From Mycobacterium sp. (lineage in GTDB: Bacteria; Actinomycetota; Actinomycetes; Mycobacteriales; Mycobacteriaceae), in assembly GCA_023264735.1 (NCBI GenBank), contig JAHFVD010000015.1, positions 13,217 to 77,216 of the forward strand: a stretch of 64,000 nucleotides of DNA, in the 5' to 3' direction. A model generated the notes under the pieces. That model did no database searches and was not told where the DNA came from. It saw only the letters and a list, made by a program, of their open reading frames with translations. Shown one piece after another: positions 27,747-37,219 of the stretch. Within the stretch, counting starts at the first letter, position 1; each line of letters opens with the position of its first letter. The position numbers and the translations under genes are program-made.

Positions 27747-30560
27747 ATGACGGTCATTAGACAGTTCAGGCTGGACGCATCGCCGTCACTAACATCAACA
27801 AGCGTGAACCTGCGTGGTCGCGACCGCGAATGCCGCACGCTCGGCGCGCTGATCGCCGGCGTGACGGCGGGCTCGCAGGTGCTCGTGCTGCGGGGTGAGG
27901 CCGGAGTCGGCAAATCCGCGCTGCTCGACTACGCCACCACTCGAGCAGACGCGTTCAAAGTCCTGCGCGTGATCGGCGTCGAATCCGACATGGAGCTGGC
28001 ATTCGCAGGCCTGCAGCAGCTATGCGCCCCGCTGCTCGACCACCTCGACGATCTGCCCGAGCCCCAAAAAGCGGCCCTCAACGTGGCCTTCGGGCGAGGC
28101 ATCGGCAAGGCCCCCGACCGCTTTCTGGTCGGCCTGGCAGTGCTGAGCCTGCTCGCCGCGGCCGCTGAAGTACAACCACTGCTCTGTGTTGTCGACGACG
28201 CCCAATGGCTGGACCAGGTTTCGGTGCAGACCCTCGGCTTCGTCGCGCGGCGCCTGCTTGCCGAACCGGTTGCGGTCATCTTCGCCGTCCGGGACCGCCC
28301 CGACGTCCTTGGCGGGCTTCCTGAACTGCCGATCGAGGGACTCTCCGATGCCGACGCCAGGGACCTGCTCGACGGGGTAATGCTGGCCGGCATCGATTCG
28401 CGCGTGCGCGACCGCATCGTCGCCGAGACCCGCGGGATTCCACTGGCCATCCTGGAAGTACCGCGCAACGTGACGGCGACCGAGCTCGCCGGAGGGTTCT
28501 GGATATCCGGAAAGCGATCGTCGACCGCCGCCATCGAAGAGGACTTCATGCGCCGGATCCGAGCGCTGCCCCCCGAGACGCAGCGACTGCTCGTCGTCGC
28601 GTCCGCTGACCCGACGGGCGACGCCGCATTGTTCCTGCGGACGGCCGCAGCGCTGGGCATCGCCGTCGACGCGCTCGGTCCCGCCGAAGCTGCAGGCGTC
28701 ATCGAATTCGGTCCGCGCATGCACTTCTGCCACCCGCTCATGCGGTCGGCTGCCTATCGCGCCGCGGACCTGGCCGACCGCCGCGCGGTCCATCGGGCCC
28801 TGTCCGAGGCCACCGACCCCCAAGCCGACCCCGATCGCCGGGCGTGGCATTGCGCCAACGCGGCTCTCGGGCCCGACGACTCGGTGGCCGCTGAGCTCGA
28901 GGCGTCAGCCAGCCGCGCCGCGAGCAGAGGTGGGGTGGCTGCCGCGGCCGCGTTCCTCGAACGGGCAACAACTCTGACCGCCGATCCTGAGTTGCGTGGC
29001 ACCCGCGCCATCGCGGCTGCCCGTGCCAAGCGGGAGGCGGCCGCACCCGAAGCCGCCCGAGATCTGCTCGCCGTCGCGGAGCTCGCACCACTGTCCGATC
29101 TGCAGCGAGCACAGGTTGCCCGGCTGCAAGCGCAACTGCAGTTCATGGGCAGCCGGGCGGGCGACGCGGGTGCACTCCAAACCGGTGAGGCCGCAGCGTT
29201 GTTACTCACGGCGGCTCGTGGGCTCGACGGTCTCGACGATGAGCTGGCCCGCGAGACGTACCTGGAGGCGCTGACCGCGGCCATGTATGCCGGCCGGTTG
29301 GGGGAGCCCGGCCTTCTCGGCGCGGTCGCCCAGGCGGGCCGCGATGCCATTGCGCGCATCTCGGCGCCGCAGCGCCCGATCGACCTGCTTCTCAGCGGTA
29401 TGACCAGCCGGATCCTCGACGGCCCAGGTGCCGGCTCGGCTCATTTGAGCGCCGCGCTGGAATTGTGGAATACGAACGCGCAGAGCGAAACCGGTCCGGT
29501 GCAGAACTGGCCGTTCCCCATCGCACAGGAATCGGCCGCGCACGAGTTGTGGGACGACGCCGTGTTGCAGCAGATCGCCACCGATATGGTTCGCCGCGCC
29601 CGCGACGGCGGCGCACTGGCCATGCTGCCTGCGGCGCTGGTGTATCGCGCAGGCGTGCACGTCTACACCGGCGAATTCAGCAAGGCCGCAGCCCTACTCG
29701 AGGAGGCCGACGCGATCACGGCAGCCACCGGCCATACGCCGATGAAATATCACTCCCTGACGTTGGCCGCGTGGCGCGGTATACCCGACGAAGCCGTCGA
29801 ACGAATCGAGGCGGCAGCCGCCGATGGGCTGGCCAAAGGGGAGGGCCGGCTGGTCGGTGTCAGCGCGTTCACGTCGGCTGTGCTCTACAACGGCCTGAGT
29901 CGCTACGAGGAGGCTCTGAAAGCCGCCCAGAGATGTTGTGAATACGAGGATCTCGGCTTTCACGGCTGGTGCCTGTACGAACTCATCGAAGCTGCCGTGC
30001 ATATCGGCGACCGGGAATCCGCAGAAGCTGCCCTGCCACGGCTCGAGCAACGCCCCGGAACCAGCGGAACCGAATGGGGGTTGGGCGTGGTGGCCGCCGC
30101 CCGCGCGCTGCTGGCGTCCGACGACGACGCCGAGCGGCTCTTCGTCGAAGCACTCGAGCTCCTCGAAGCGGCGCGTATCGGACCTCACGCCACGCGGACC
30201 CGGCTGGCGTACGGCGAGTGGTTGCGACGCATGAACCGTCGCACCGACGCACGCACCCAGCTGGGCAAGGCGTATGCGGCTTTCACTGAGATGGGTGCCC
30301 AGGCATTCGCCGAGCGGGCCCGTCGTGAGTTGGCGGTCACCGGAGAGAAGGTGCGCAAACAGCCAGACGCTTCGGGGACTGAGCTCACCACGCAGGAAGC
30401 GCAGATCGCGCGGCTGGCTGCCGAGGGGCACACCAATGCCGAAATCGGCGCCCAGTTGTTCATCAGCGCGCACACTGTCGAATGGCACTTGCGCAAGGTC
30501 TTCGTCAAACTCGGCATCACTTCACGCAGGCAGTTGCGCAACGCTGCGCTGTCTGGGTAG
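27747..30560 (+). CDS. LAL-type LuxR family ATPase regulator
   Basis: A 937-residue large ATP-binding LuxR regulator. The N-terminal AAA/STAND region has Walker A GEAGVGKS at 50-57 and Walker B LLCVVDDAQWLD. A long TPR-like helical middle follows. The C-terminal LuxR HTH contains LTTQEAQIARLAAEGHTNAEI and HTVEWHLRKVFVKLG. The ATG at 27747 gives an extended N-terminus; GTG at 27804 (VNLRGRDRE) is where homology usually begins and may be the true start. It probably activates a nearby catabolic or stress operon in response to a small ligand and ATP. Confidence 0.9.
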   Translation: MTVIRQFRLDASPSLTSTSVNLRGRDRECRTLGALIAGVTAGSQVLVLRGEAGVGKSALLDYATTRADAFKVLRVIGVESDMELAFAGLQQLCAPLLDHLDDLPEPQKAALNVAFGRGIGKAPDRFLVGLAVLSLLAAAAEVQPLLCVVDDAQWLDQVSVQTLGFVARRLLAEPVAVIFAVRDRPDVLGGLPELPIEGLSDADARDLLDGVMLAGIDSRVRDRIVAETRGIPLAILEVPRNVTATELAGGFWISGKRSSTAAIEEDFMRRIRALPPETQRLLVVASADPTGDAALFLRTAAALGIAVDALGPAEAAGVIEFGPRMHFCHPLMRSAAYRAADLADRRAVHRALSEATDPQADPDRRAWHCANAALGPDDSVAAELEASASRAASRGGVAAAAAFLERATTLTADPELRGTRAIAAARAKREAAAPEAARDLLAVAELAPLSDLQRAQVARLQAQLQFMGSRAGDAGALQTGEAAALLLTAARGLDGLDDELARETYLEALTAAMYAGRLGEPGLLGAVAQAGRDAIARISAPQRPIDLLLSGMTSRILDGPGAGSAHLSAALELWNTNAQSETGPVQNWPFPIAQESAAHELWDDAVLQQIATDMVRRARDGGALAMLPAALVYRAGVHVYTGEFSKAAALLEEADAITAATGHTPMKYHSLTLAAWRGIPDEAVERIEAAAADGLAKGEGRLVGVSAFTSAVLYNGLSRYEEALKAAQRCCEYEDLGFHGWCLYELIEAAVHIGDRESAEAALPRLEQRPGTSGTEWGLGVVAAARALLASDDDAERLFVEALELLEAARIGPHATRTRLAYGEWLRRMNRRTDARTQLGKAYAAFTEMGAQAFAERARRELAVTGEKVRKQPDASGTELTTQEAQIARLAAEGHTNAEIGAQLFISAHTVEWHLRKVFVKLGITSRRQLRNAALSG

Positions 30561-30648
30561 CGATCTGAGCAACGAATCTGTGAAACAAAGCGAGCTGGCC
30601 ACCTCGTCGTTTAGGCTGCACCTGGCCCTCCAGAGGGGGGTGGCCAGA

Positions 30649-31317
30649 ATGGAGCGCGCCGTTATGGATCCTGTACGCACGCGAGGAATCGTCCGAGTCA
30701 CGGCGGCGGCAGTCGCCCTGGGATTGGTCGTGGCCGGCTGCGGTAAGGATGAGGAAAAGTCGTCCTCAACGTCGACGAGCACCTCGACATCGACATCGAC
30801 CTCGACTTCGACGTCGACCACCACCAGCGCTGCGTCGTCGACGGCCGCAGCGGCGTCCAATTACGAGACGCTGCTGATCAAGGCCGCCGACATTCCGGCC
30901 ATCGGGGCACCGTGGACCGGTGATACGCCCAAGACCACTCTCGATCCCGCGCCGCCGGACGTCACCCAGACCTTCACGTCCGGGACCAACGCCATCAACG
31001 TGTCGATCATCATCGCCGCCGACGCCGCACAGGCCGCTACGGCACTGACCGGGGCCGCCAACAGCGTGCCGTCCCAGGTGACCGGCACCCCGGTGCCGCT
31101 GCCCGCGGTCACCCCCGATGCGACCGTCACCATCGGTACGTCGCCGGATGGCAAGTCCGCGATGGCGGCTCTGCTGTTCACGGTGGACCGCACCGTCGTG
31201 GTGATCGTGTTCGGAAGCGGACCCGGCGACCTCAGCCCGGTCCCGCAGGACTACACCGAGACCGTCGGCAAGGCACAGGTCGCCGCGATCCAGGCAGCCC
31301 TGCCCAACCTGAAGTAA
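30649..31317 (+). CDS. Lipoprotein with Ser/Thr-repeat linker
   Basis: A 222-residue exported lipoprotein. The signal peptide ends in the lipobox LVVAGC; the lipidated cysteine is followed by an acidic stretch and a low-complexity linker of alternating Ser-Thr residues. A globular domain of about 150 residues follows (SNYETLLIKAADIPAIG ... GKAQVAAIQAALPNLK), similar to mycobacterial sensor/lipoprotein domains. I cannot assign a function. The Ser-Thr codons form a direct-repeat tract that could vary in length. ATG 30649 follows GAGGGGGG; GTG 30640 and ATG 30664 are alternatives. Confidence 0.85.
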   Translation: MERAVMDPVRTRGIVRVTAAAVALGLVVAGCGKDEEKSSSTSTSTSTSTSTSTSTSTTTSAASSTAAAASNYETLLIKAADIPAIGAPWTGDTPKTTLDPAPPDVTQTFTSGTNAINVSIIIAADAAQAATALTGAANSVPSQVTGTPVPLPAVTPDATVTIGTSPDGKSAMAALLFTVDRTVVVIVFGSGPGDLSPVPQDYTETVGKAQVAAIQAALPNLK

Positions 31318-31330
31318 TCGCTTTGCGTGA

Positions 31331-31360
31331 AGGCCGGGGGCGTTGTGCCCCCGGCCTTTT
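31331..31360 (+). terminator. Rho-independent terminator
   Basis: A perfect 10-bp GC-rich stem (AGGCCGGGGG / CCCCCGGCCT) with a 7-base loop and a TTTT tail, 14 bases after the lipoprotein stop. One of the clearest intrinsic terminators in the window. It also separates the lipoprotein from the convergent JetABC operon. Confidence 0.9.
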
Positions 31361-31381
31361 CGCGTCTTGGGGCGCGGACGC

Positions 31382-31438
31382 CGAGTGTGCGACCCGATCC
31401 GCTGGCACCCGCGTGTTGCGGATGAAACCGCACACTCG
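31382..31438. repeat. Dispersed intergenic hairpin, copy 1
   Basis: Ends in perfect 9-bp inverted repeats CGAGTGTGC (31382-31390) and GCACACTCG (31430-31438), with the inner core GCGTGTTGCGGATG. Its plan (GAGTGTGCG ... GCGTGTTGCG ... CGCACACTCGCGG) is shared with the elements at 37151 and 46641, so it belongs to a small REP-like family. Confidence 0.65.
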
Positions 31439-31466
31439 CGGCGGGAGCGCGACTCGGCTACCTGAC

Positions 31467-34400
31467 TCAGACGGTCGCGGGCACTCGTTCCCGCGCCGCC
31501 GCGCTGCGCATCTCGGCCCGCAGGGTGGTGAAGTCCGAGATCGTCTTGGACGCCACGGTGGCCACCGGGCGTGCGCTGCGACTGGTGGCTTCCGTCTTCG
31601 ACACCATGATCACGCTGTCGATATAGGGCTGAATCGTGGTGGCGTTCTGCACGGTGGCCACGATGACCAGCTGGAAGCCGAACTTCCGGAACGCCTGCAG
31701 CGCCTGCTGCGCGAACTGCGGATCGGACTTGGAGAACGCCTCGTCGAGCATCAACTGGGCGAAAACCGGCTTGTTGTCTGAACTCTCGGGGCTGGCCAGG
31801 TTGAAGCTCAAGGCGCCGGCGAGGCAGAACGCCATCAGCTTCTCCTGCTCGCCACCGGAATTGTCGCCGGCATTGCTGTGCGTGCGGATCAGCTCCTCGG
31901 TGCGGATGTCCCATTCGGCGCAGTCAAAGGTGAAGCGGTTACGCACATCCAGTGCGTCGCGCGTCCACGCCTTGTCCTCCGGCGCGGTCGACGCCAGCCG
32001 GTTGCGCAACCGGAGAATATCGGCGTACTGATCCAGGATCGCTTGCTTGTCGCCAAGGCCGACCTCGGCGATGCGCCGGGAAATGGCCCGCACGATCTCA
32101 GTCAGTTCGGCGACCGCGGTCAGGCTGCGGGGAGTGGCACGCAGCGTCAACCGGGTGCCGTTGTTGAACTCGACCGCACCCAGCCCGGTGTTGACCCGGT
32201 CGATCTGCTCGCTGATCCGTCGCGTCTCCTGCTCGGCCACCCGGTGCAGCGTCAGGATGGCGTCGGGCGCCTGCTCGGTGACCAGGCGCATCATCCGCTC
32301 GTAGGCCTCGGGCAGCTCGCGCTCGTCGATATGCCGGCACAGCGCCACGTAGTCGTGCACTCGCTCGTCGAACACATCGCTGTCGTTAGGGATCGCGTCG
32401 GGGAACGCGGTGTCGAACGTGTTGAGGATGCGGGCCAGTTCATCGTATGAGCGCCTGCGGCTTTCACGAAGCTGCTCGCGCTCCTTGCGGATGGTGTTGA
32501 ACACCGCTTCGCGGTGCGGCTCGGGATTGAGCACCTCCAACGACACCGGCACATCGGCGGCATAGCGATTCAGCAACTCGGTCAGCGGCTCTGACACGAA
32601 CGCGGGAGCCAGGCGGTCCTGCAGCTCGAGCAGCTGCGTGCGCCGGCCGTCCAGATCGTCACGACGGGTCTGGATGGCGCCGCGGCGCGTCATCAGCGTC
32701 TGGATTTCCTCCCACACCTCGTCGGCGCGGGCGTTGAGCGCCTCGATATCGGGGTTGTCGGCCAGCAGCAGTTCGTACTGCTCGCGCAGCCGGTCGGCAT
32801 GCCCGTCGGCGGTATCGATGTCGACCTGATTCCACTGCGGGAACTGATCGCAGATCGCCTTGCATGCCGCCGAGCGGTCCCGCCACTGTTGCCGTTGCGC
32901 CGCAATGTCATCGGCGGCACGTCGCGCCTGCTGATAGGCCTCTTCGGCATTGGCGAGGTCGACGGTCAGCGCGTCGATCTTAGCGGCGACCTCACCCTGG
33001 TAGATGTAATCGGACTGTTTGAGCGGACGCCGGTCGTCCTTGATGGCCAGCCGGTCGGAATCCTTGTACAGGCCGGCATCGGTGACCGCGCGTCGGAAGC
33101 GGGAGAACACATCCGGGGTGTCCACGCAGATGTGGTCGCCGGCGGCGGCGATGACGTCGGCGGCTTCGGCGGCGCACGGGTGGGTCGGGTCGACGAGGAA
33201 CAGCTTGCCGGCCAACGTATTCGGCTCTGCTTCGACCGGCTCGGCGCCGACGAGGCTGGCGCGGACGTGGTGCAGCTGCAGCCGTCCACCCATATTGGTC
33301 TCGTTGACGAACCGCAGCACCGCGGAGTACTGCTCATCGGGCACCAGCAGTCGCAAGCCGACGCCGCGCAGCACCTTCTCGACCGCCACCCGCCAGCGGC
33401 CCTGGTCGGGCCGCAGGTCCATCAGCTCCGCGATGTAGGGGAGTTCGGTGGGGTCGACACCGACTGCGGCGCAGATGTGTTCGCGCATGGTGATCGCGAA
33501 TTCGGGCAGTGCCGAGCCGACGTGTTCGACGCGCTTGAGTTCTTTGGCAGCCTCGTCGCGGGCGATCCGAGCCGCCTTCTGGGCGTACTCGGCGTCGGTG
33601 GACGCCTCGCGGCCCCGGTCCAGCTTGGCCAGCAATTCGGTGACTGCGGTGGTGAGTTCCTCACGCATGTTCCAGAAGTCGTCGGCGCTGTTGGGGATGT
33701 CGATGTCCTGCGCGTTGAGCATCGCTTCGAAGGCGGCGCGCCGGCGCGACACCTGCTCAGCTTGCGCCTCGGCGCCGGCCACCTGCGACTGTAGTGGCCC
33801 CAGGTTGGCGCTGGAACCGCTGATCTGCGCGTTGAGTGAATCGCCTTCAGCCTTGGCAAGATTGAGCTGACGGGTGACGTCCTCGTACTCGTTGCCAAGC
33901 TGGTCGATGGTGGCGTCCAGCGAGGTGATCTGCGGCGCGCACTGCGCGAGCCGGACATGGTCGGTGTAGGCGCGCACCATCGGCGGGTCAACCAGGTCGA
34001 TGATGCCCAGGTCGGAGGACTCCGAGGCGTAGCGCTGCTGGATCTTCTCGATATCGCCGAGGATCTTGCGCTTACGCTGCGCGACGGCCAGCAGCTCGCG
34101 GGCCTCCACAAGCGGGTCGATCTGCTTGAGCGCCTCGGGCAGCCGGGTGAGGCTGCTCGGCTCGTCGAGCATGAACTCTCGGACGAATTGTTCCAGTCCG
34201 CCAACACTTTTCAGTGATTTGGCCTTGCCGAGCAGCTGCTGGGCGGCGTCGGAGGCACGGATGCCGATGGTGGCGTACAGCTGGGCGAGGTACTGCGATT
34301 CGACCTTGGTGGAGAACCGCCACTCGTCGTCCTTGAACACCCCGGAGTCGAAACGTCCAGCCGCCCAGCGGTTGCAGACGTCTTCGATATCCCGGTCGCC

Positions 34401-34838
34401 GTCGGCGAGCACAAACCGGCTCGACGAGTCCGAGCGCGATTCGCCGGTCAGCCATTTCAGCACCAGGCCGGTGACCGTCCGTCCGGTGTTGCTGGTGTAG
34501 CTGACGGCGATCGCCGACCAGGCGGTGCCTTCCCCGCGCAGGTACATCACCTTGCTGGTGCCGCCGTCACTGCGCTGACCCCACGCCCCGCGCACGTATT
34601 TGTCGACGGTGCGCCGGCCCGCGCTGGACCCGGCGGCGGTGTTGTCGCCCGAAGCGTTGAAGTTACGCCGATTGAACGGCAGGAAGCCGAGCGAAATGGC
34701 ATCGAGCAGTGAGGATTTGCCGCTACCCGAGGCGCCGGCGATCAGTGCGCCACCGTCGCTGAACGGGATGTCGTGGTACCCGTCGAACACACCCCAGTTG
34801 ATGACCTGCAGCCGCGACAAGTGGAACTGTTCAGCCAT
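31467..34838 (-). CDS. jetC: SMC-like ATPase, Wadjet JetC / MksB family
   Basis: An 1123-residue SMC-type ATPase. Walker A GASGSGKS is at 35-42, followed by a long coiled coil broken by a central hinge-like region. The ABC signature SGGEQEK begins near 994 and Walker B is [11 protein letters not shown] near 1029-1039. All ATPase motifs are intact. The complex with JetA and JetB is expected to be a condensin-like DNA loop extruder, in plasmid defence (Wadjet) or chromosome organisation. It overlaps jetB by eight bases and is the last gene of the operon. No JetD follows. Confidence 0.92.
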   Translation of the reverse strand: MAEQFHLSRLQVINWGVFDGYHDIPFSDGGALIAGASGSGKSSLLDAISLGFLPFNRRNFNASGDNTAAGSSAGRRTVDKYVRGAWGQRSDGGTSKVMYLRGEGTAWSAIAVSYTSNTGRTVTGLVLKWLTGESRSDSSSRFVLADGDRDIEDVCNRWAAGRFDSGVFKDDEWRFSTKVESQYLAQLYATIGIRASDAAQQLLGKAKSLKSVGGLEQFVREFMLDEPSSLTRLPEALKQIDPLVEARELLAVAQRKRKILGDIEKIQQRYASESSDLGIIDLVDPPMVRAYTDHVRLAQCAPQITSLDATIDQLGNEYEDVTRQLNLAKAEGDSLNAQISGSSANLGPLQSQVAGAEAQAEQVSRRRAAFEAMLNAQDIDIPNSADDFWNMREELTTAVTELLAKLDRGREASTDAEYAQKAARIARDEAAKELKRVEHVGSALPEFAITMREHICAAVGVDPTELPYIAELMDLRPDQGRWRVAVEKVLRGVGLRLLVPDEQYSAVLRFVNETNMGGRLQLHHVRASLVGAEPVEAEPNTLAGKLFLVDPTHPCAAEAADVIAAAGDHICVDTPDVFSRFRRAVTDAGLYKDSDRLAIKDDRRPLKQSDYIYQGEVAAKIDALTVDLANAEEAYQQARRAADDIAAQRQQWRDRSAACKAICDQFPQWNQVDIDTADGHADRLREQYELLLADNPDIEALNARADEVWEEIQTLMTRRGAIQTRRDDLDGRRTQLLELQDRLAPAFVSEPLTELLNRYAADVPVSLEVLNPEPHREAVFNTIRKEREQLRESRRRSYDELARILNTFDTAFPDAIPNDSDVFDERVHDYVALCRHIDERELPEAYERMMRLVTEQAPDAILTLHRVAEQETRRISEQIDRVNTGLGAVEFNNGTRLTLRATPRSLTAVAELTEIVRAISRRIAEVGLGDKQAILDQYADILRLRNRLASTAPEDKAWTRDALDVRNRFTFDCAEWDIRTEELIRTHSNAGDNSGGEQEKLMAFCLAGALSFNLASPESSDNKPVFAQLMLDEAFSKSDPQFAQQALQAFRKFGFQLVIVATVQNATTIQPYIDSVIMVSKTEATSRSARPVATVASKTISDFTTLRAEMRSAAARERVPATV

Positions 34839-35526
34839 CCTGGCCGGCCTCCTGATCGTCGCGCTCCGGTGCGGCGCCGCCGCTGAGCAGCAGTTCGAAC
34901 TGCTGCTGCAACTCGGCGATCACCGAAGCGGTCATCACGGCGTTGATCACCGGGCTGACGGTGTAGCTGTCTTCGTCGTCGCGCGTCTTGCGCAGGATCT
35001 CCAACCCGGCCAGACGCGCGATCGCCGCGTCGATGCGGGCGGTGAAGGTGACGGTGTCGCGGTCGACATCGTTGAGCACCCCGGAGAACAGCCCGTGTAC
35101 CTCTTCGCGGCTGATCAGCACGGCTTGCCCGCCTGCGGCGCGCGACATCTGCGCCAGGTGCAGGGCCAGGATGGAGTCGTAGGTGCCCAGCGGCTCACGG
35201 CGCAAAAGCTTGACGCCCCTGGCCGATTCGTATCGGGCCTGCTCGATGAACGCGATGTCGGTGCCGTCCACAATGCGCAGCATCAGGTCGAGTTCGGAGA
35301 GCCGAACCGACAGCTGAGCGCGGTATTCGAGCACCCAGCTGTACAGATCCTGGTCGGCCTCGGCGCTGATGTAGCGGCGGGTCAGCAGCTGTTGCAATGC
35401 CCAGCAGGCACGGTCGGGCAACTCGCTGACATCGCCGTCGAAGCGCGGGCGGCGCTGGTGCGGCGTGCGCGCGGTCTGGTCGACTTGGGGCAGCGAACTG
35501 AAATCGATATCGGCGTCGGTGCTCAT
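34831..35526 (-). CDS. jetB: DUF4194 protein, Wadjet JetB / MksE family (kite-like subunit)
   Basis: A 231-residue DUF4194 protein corresponding to the small kite subunit that dimerises and bridges the kleisin in MksBEF/JetABC complexes. Typical segments are [20 protein letters not shown] and [14 protein letters not shown]. The ATG at 35526 was chosen because it overlaps the jetA stop (ATGA); a longer in-frame start upstream lies inside jetA and looks like a shadow. An acidic C-terminal tail ends the protein. Confidence 0.9.
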   Translation of the reverse strand: MSTDADIDFSSLPQVDQTARTPHQRRPRFDGDVSELPDRACWALQQLLTRRYISAEADQDLYSWVLEYRAQLSVRLSELDLMLRIVDGTDIAFIEQARYESARGVKLLRREPLGTYDSILALHLAQMSRAAGGQAVLISREEVHGLFSGVLNDVDRDTVTFTARIDAAIARLAGLEILRKTRDDEDSYTVSPVINAVMTASVIAELQQQFELLLSGGAAPERDDQEAGQDG

Positions 35527-37001
35527 GCGCTGGCTCCCAACAGGCTGGAGATCGGTTCGGTGAACACCAGGTGTGGAACCTCCATCTCGCGGTCGCGTCC
35601 GTCCAGCGACTGGAACCGTACGGTGACCGACTTGGCGCCCGGCGCGGCGTCGGGCTGTTTGAGCGCCCAGGACCACAACACGATGACATGCCCCAGATAA
35701 GCGGCATCGAGCATTTCCACAGCCTCCGGCAGGGACAGTCGCCCGCCGGCGTCGATCGCGGTGTTGATCATCTCCGACATCGCGGGCGCGTCGACCTGGG
35801 TGGTCAGCGCCGAGAAGCTGGACAGGTCGAGCTCACCCTCAGCGGCCTGGGCGGGCTTCGGGTTGGACAGGTCGCCGATCCGGAAGCTCAGCGCCCCAAC
35901 CGAACTGATGGCGTGCCGGGCCAGGGGGAGTTCGATGTCGAGACGCGAGTCGGTCAGTGAACTCTTTAGCAGGGCACGGGCGGAGCCGATCGCGTCGTTG
36001 AGCTGACGAGCCACCCCGCGGCTCTGTTCCAGGGTCCCGAACGCGGTGAACCGCTTGACCCGCTGGGCGCAGCGCTGCTGGATGCGTTCCACCTCGTCGA
36101 TCTGCTGGCCGACGAGCTCGAAGAAGCCCGCCATCACCTTGCGCAGTGCCGGGTCCAGGGCGGGCAGCGCATGGGCGACCGCGGCGACATCGGCCTCGAA
36201 CTCGGCGCGCTGGTCGGGGTCGTTGATCATCCGCATGAATGCGCGGTGGCTGTCGCGGCCCTGGGAGTCCCATGCGGTCTGGTAGTCGGCGTACATCTGA
36301 CGCTGGCGGTCGCGGTATTCCAGGTTGCTGTCGATCGGCTCGTCCAGGGCGGCGGTGGCCCGTTCGATCATGGTGCCGTACTGCCCGATGTCGGTGATCA
36401 GTCGTTCCATCTGCAGGGCGATGGCGTGGGCTTCGTCGTACATGTCGGTCATGTCGACGTCGGCGGAGCGGTCGGAGAGGTCCTCGCCTCGTTCGAGCGC
36501 GTCGAGTTCGGCCTGTAGCGCGGCGATCTCGGCCTGGATGCCGGCGCGGATCCGGACCGGGTCGTTGCCTACCCGCAGGGCGATCTGCTTGAGGCGGGCG
36601 GCGATGCCGATGATCGACCCGCCGGTGGCGATGGTGTCCTGGCGGCGCAGTCCGCGCAGGAAGTCCAGGGCGCGACGAGCGTCCTGCGTGAGGTAGCAGA
36701 GGTTGCGTTCGACCCCGGTGCGCTGATCGGCCACCCGGTGCAGCCAGCCCTGGCTGGCCCAGCTTTTGATCAGGCCCAGGCCGGATTGCTCGCCGCCGGG
36801 CCGGCCGAGCTCGTCGAGGTCGCGTTCGAGGCGCACCACGAGGTCGGTTTCACCGATCACGCCGTCATTGAGGTGACGTTCCATCAGGGTGGCGTAGCCG
36901 CTCAGGTTGAGCGTGGCCAGCAGCCGGATCGTGGGGGAGCCCTGGATGTCGCGATTGATTTCGAGGAGGTCAGCGGCCGACAAGGTGGTGTCGTCGTCCA
37001 C
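35523..37001 (-). CDS. jetA: DUF3375 protein, Wadjet JetA / MksF family (kleisin)
   Basis: A 492-residue DUF3375 protein, the kleisin-like subunit that links the heads of the JetC dimer. Family features include the N-terminal winged-helix region (SPTIRLLATLNLSGYATLMER) and a long helical middle. GTG at 37001 was chosen because AGGAGG precedes it at ideal spacing, whereas the longer frame has no such site. First gene of the operon jetA-jetB-jetC, all overlapping. Promoter not evident; a REP-like hairpin lies 150 bases upstream. Confidence 0.9.
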   Translation of the reverse strand: MDDDTTLSAADLLEINRDIQGSPTIRLLATLNLSGYATLMERHLNDGVIGETDLVVRLERDLDELGRPGGEQSGLGLIKSWASQGWLHRVADQRTGVERNLCYLTQDARRALDFLRGLRRQDTIATGGSIIGIAARLKQIALRVGNDPVRIRAGIQAEIAALQAELDALERGEDLSDRSADVDMTDMYDEAHAIALQMERLITDIGQYGTMIERATAALDEPIDSNLEYRDRQRQMYADYQTAWDSQGRDSHRAFMRMINDPDQRAEFEADVAAVAHALPALDPALRKVMAGFFELVGQQIDEVERIQQRCAQRVKRFTAFGTLEQSRGVARQLNDAIGSARALLKSSLTDSRLDIELPLARHAISSVGALSFRIGDLSNPKPAQAAEGELDLSSFSALTTQVDAPAMSEMINTAIDAGGRLSLPEAVEMLDAAYLGHVIVLWSWALKQPDAAPGAKSVTVRFQSLDGRDREMEVPHLVFTEPISSLLGASA

Positions 37002-37150
37002 GCCGTTTCCTCCTCGATGTAGTTGGTCGGACGCTCCAAGATAGGCCACCGCGCCGACATCTCCGGACCCCGCGAGCGAGTGTCGGGGGCGTGTTTAGAA
37101 AGGTCTGTCACACATGTCTCAGAGGCCACGCGGGCCACACCGCAGACGCC

Positions 37151-37211
37151 GTGAGGGTGCGTCTGCGTACGCGTGCGGCGGCGTGTTGCGTACCGACACG
37201 CACCCTCGCGG
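37151..37211. repeat. Dispersed intergenic hairpin, copy 2
   Basis: GAGGGTGCGT (37153-37162) is inverse to ACGCACCCTC (37198-37207), and the arms continue imperfectly inward (GTAC with GTAC). The core GGCGGCGTGTTGCGTAC is almost identical to the element at 46641-46697. Lies between divergent jetA and the SWIM gene. Confidence 0.7.
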
Positions 37212-37219
37212 AGGGGTAG

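Noticed and set aside
31318..31466. Possible small JetD fragment after jetC
   Set aside because: The gap holds only a terminator and a palindromic repeat; no nuclease motif in any frame.
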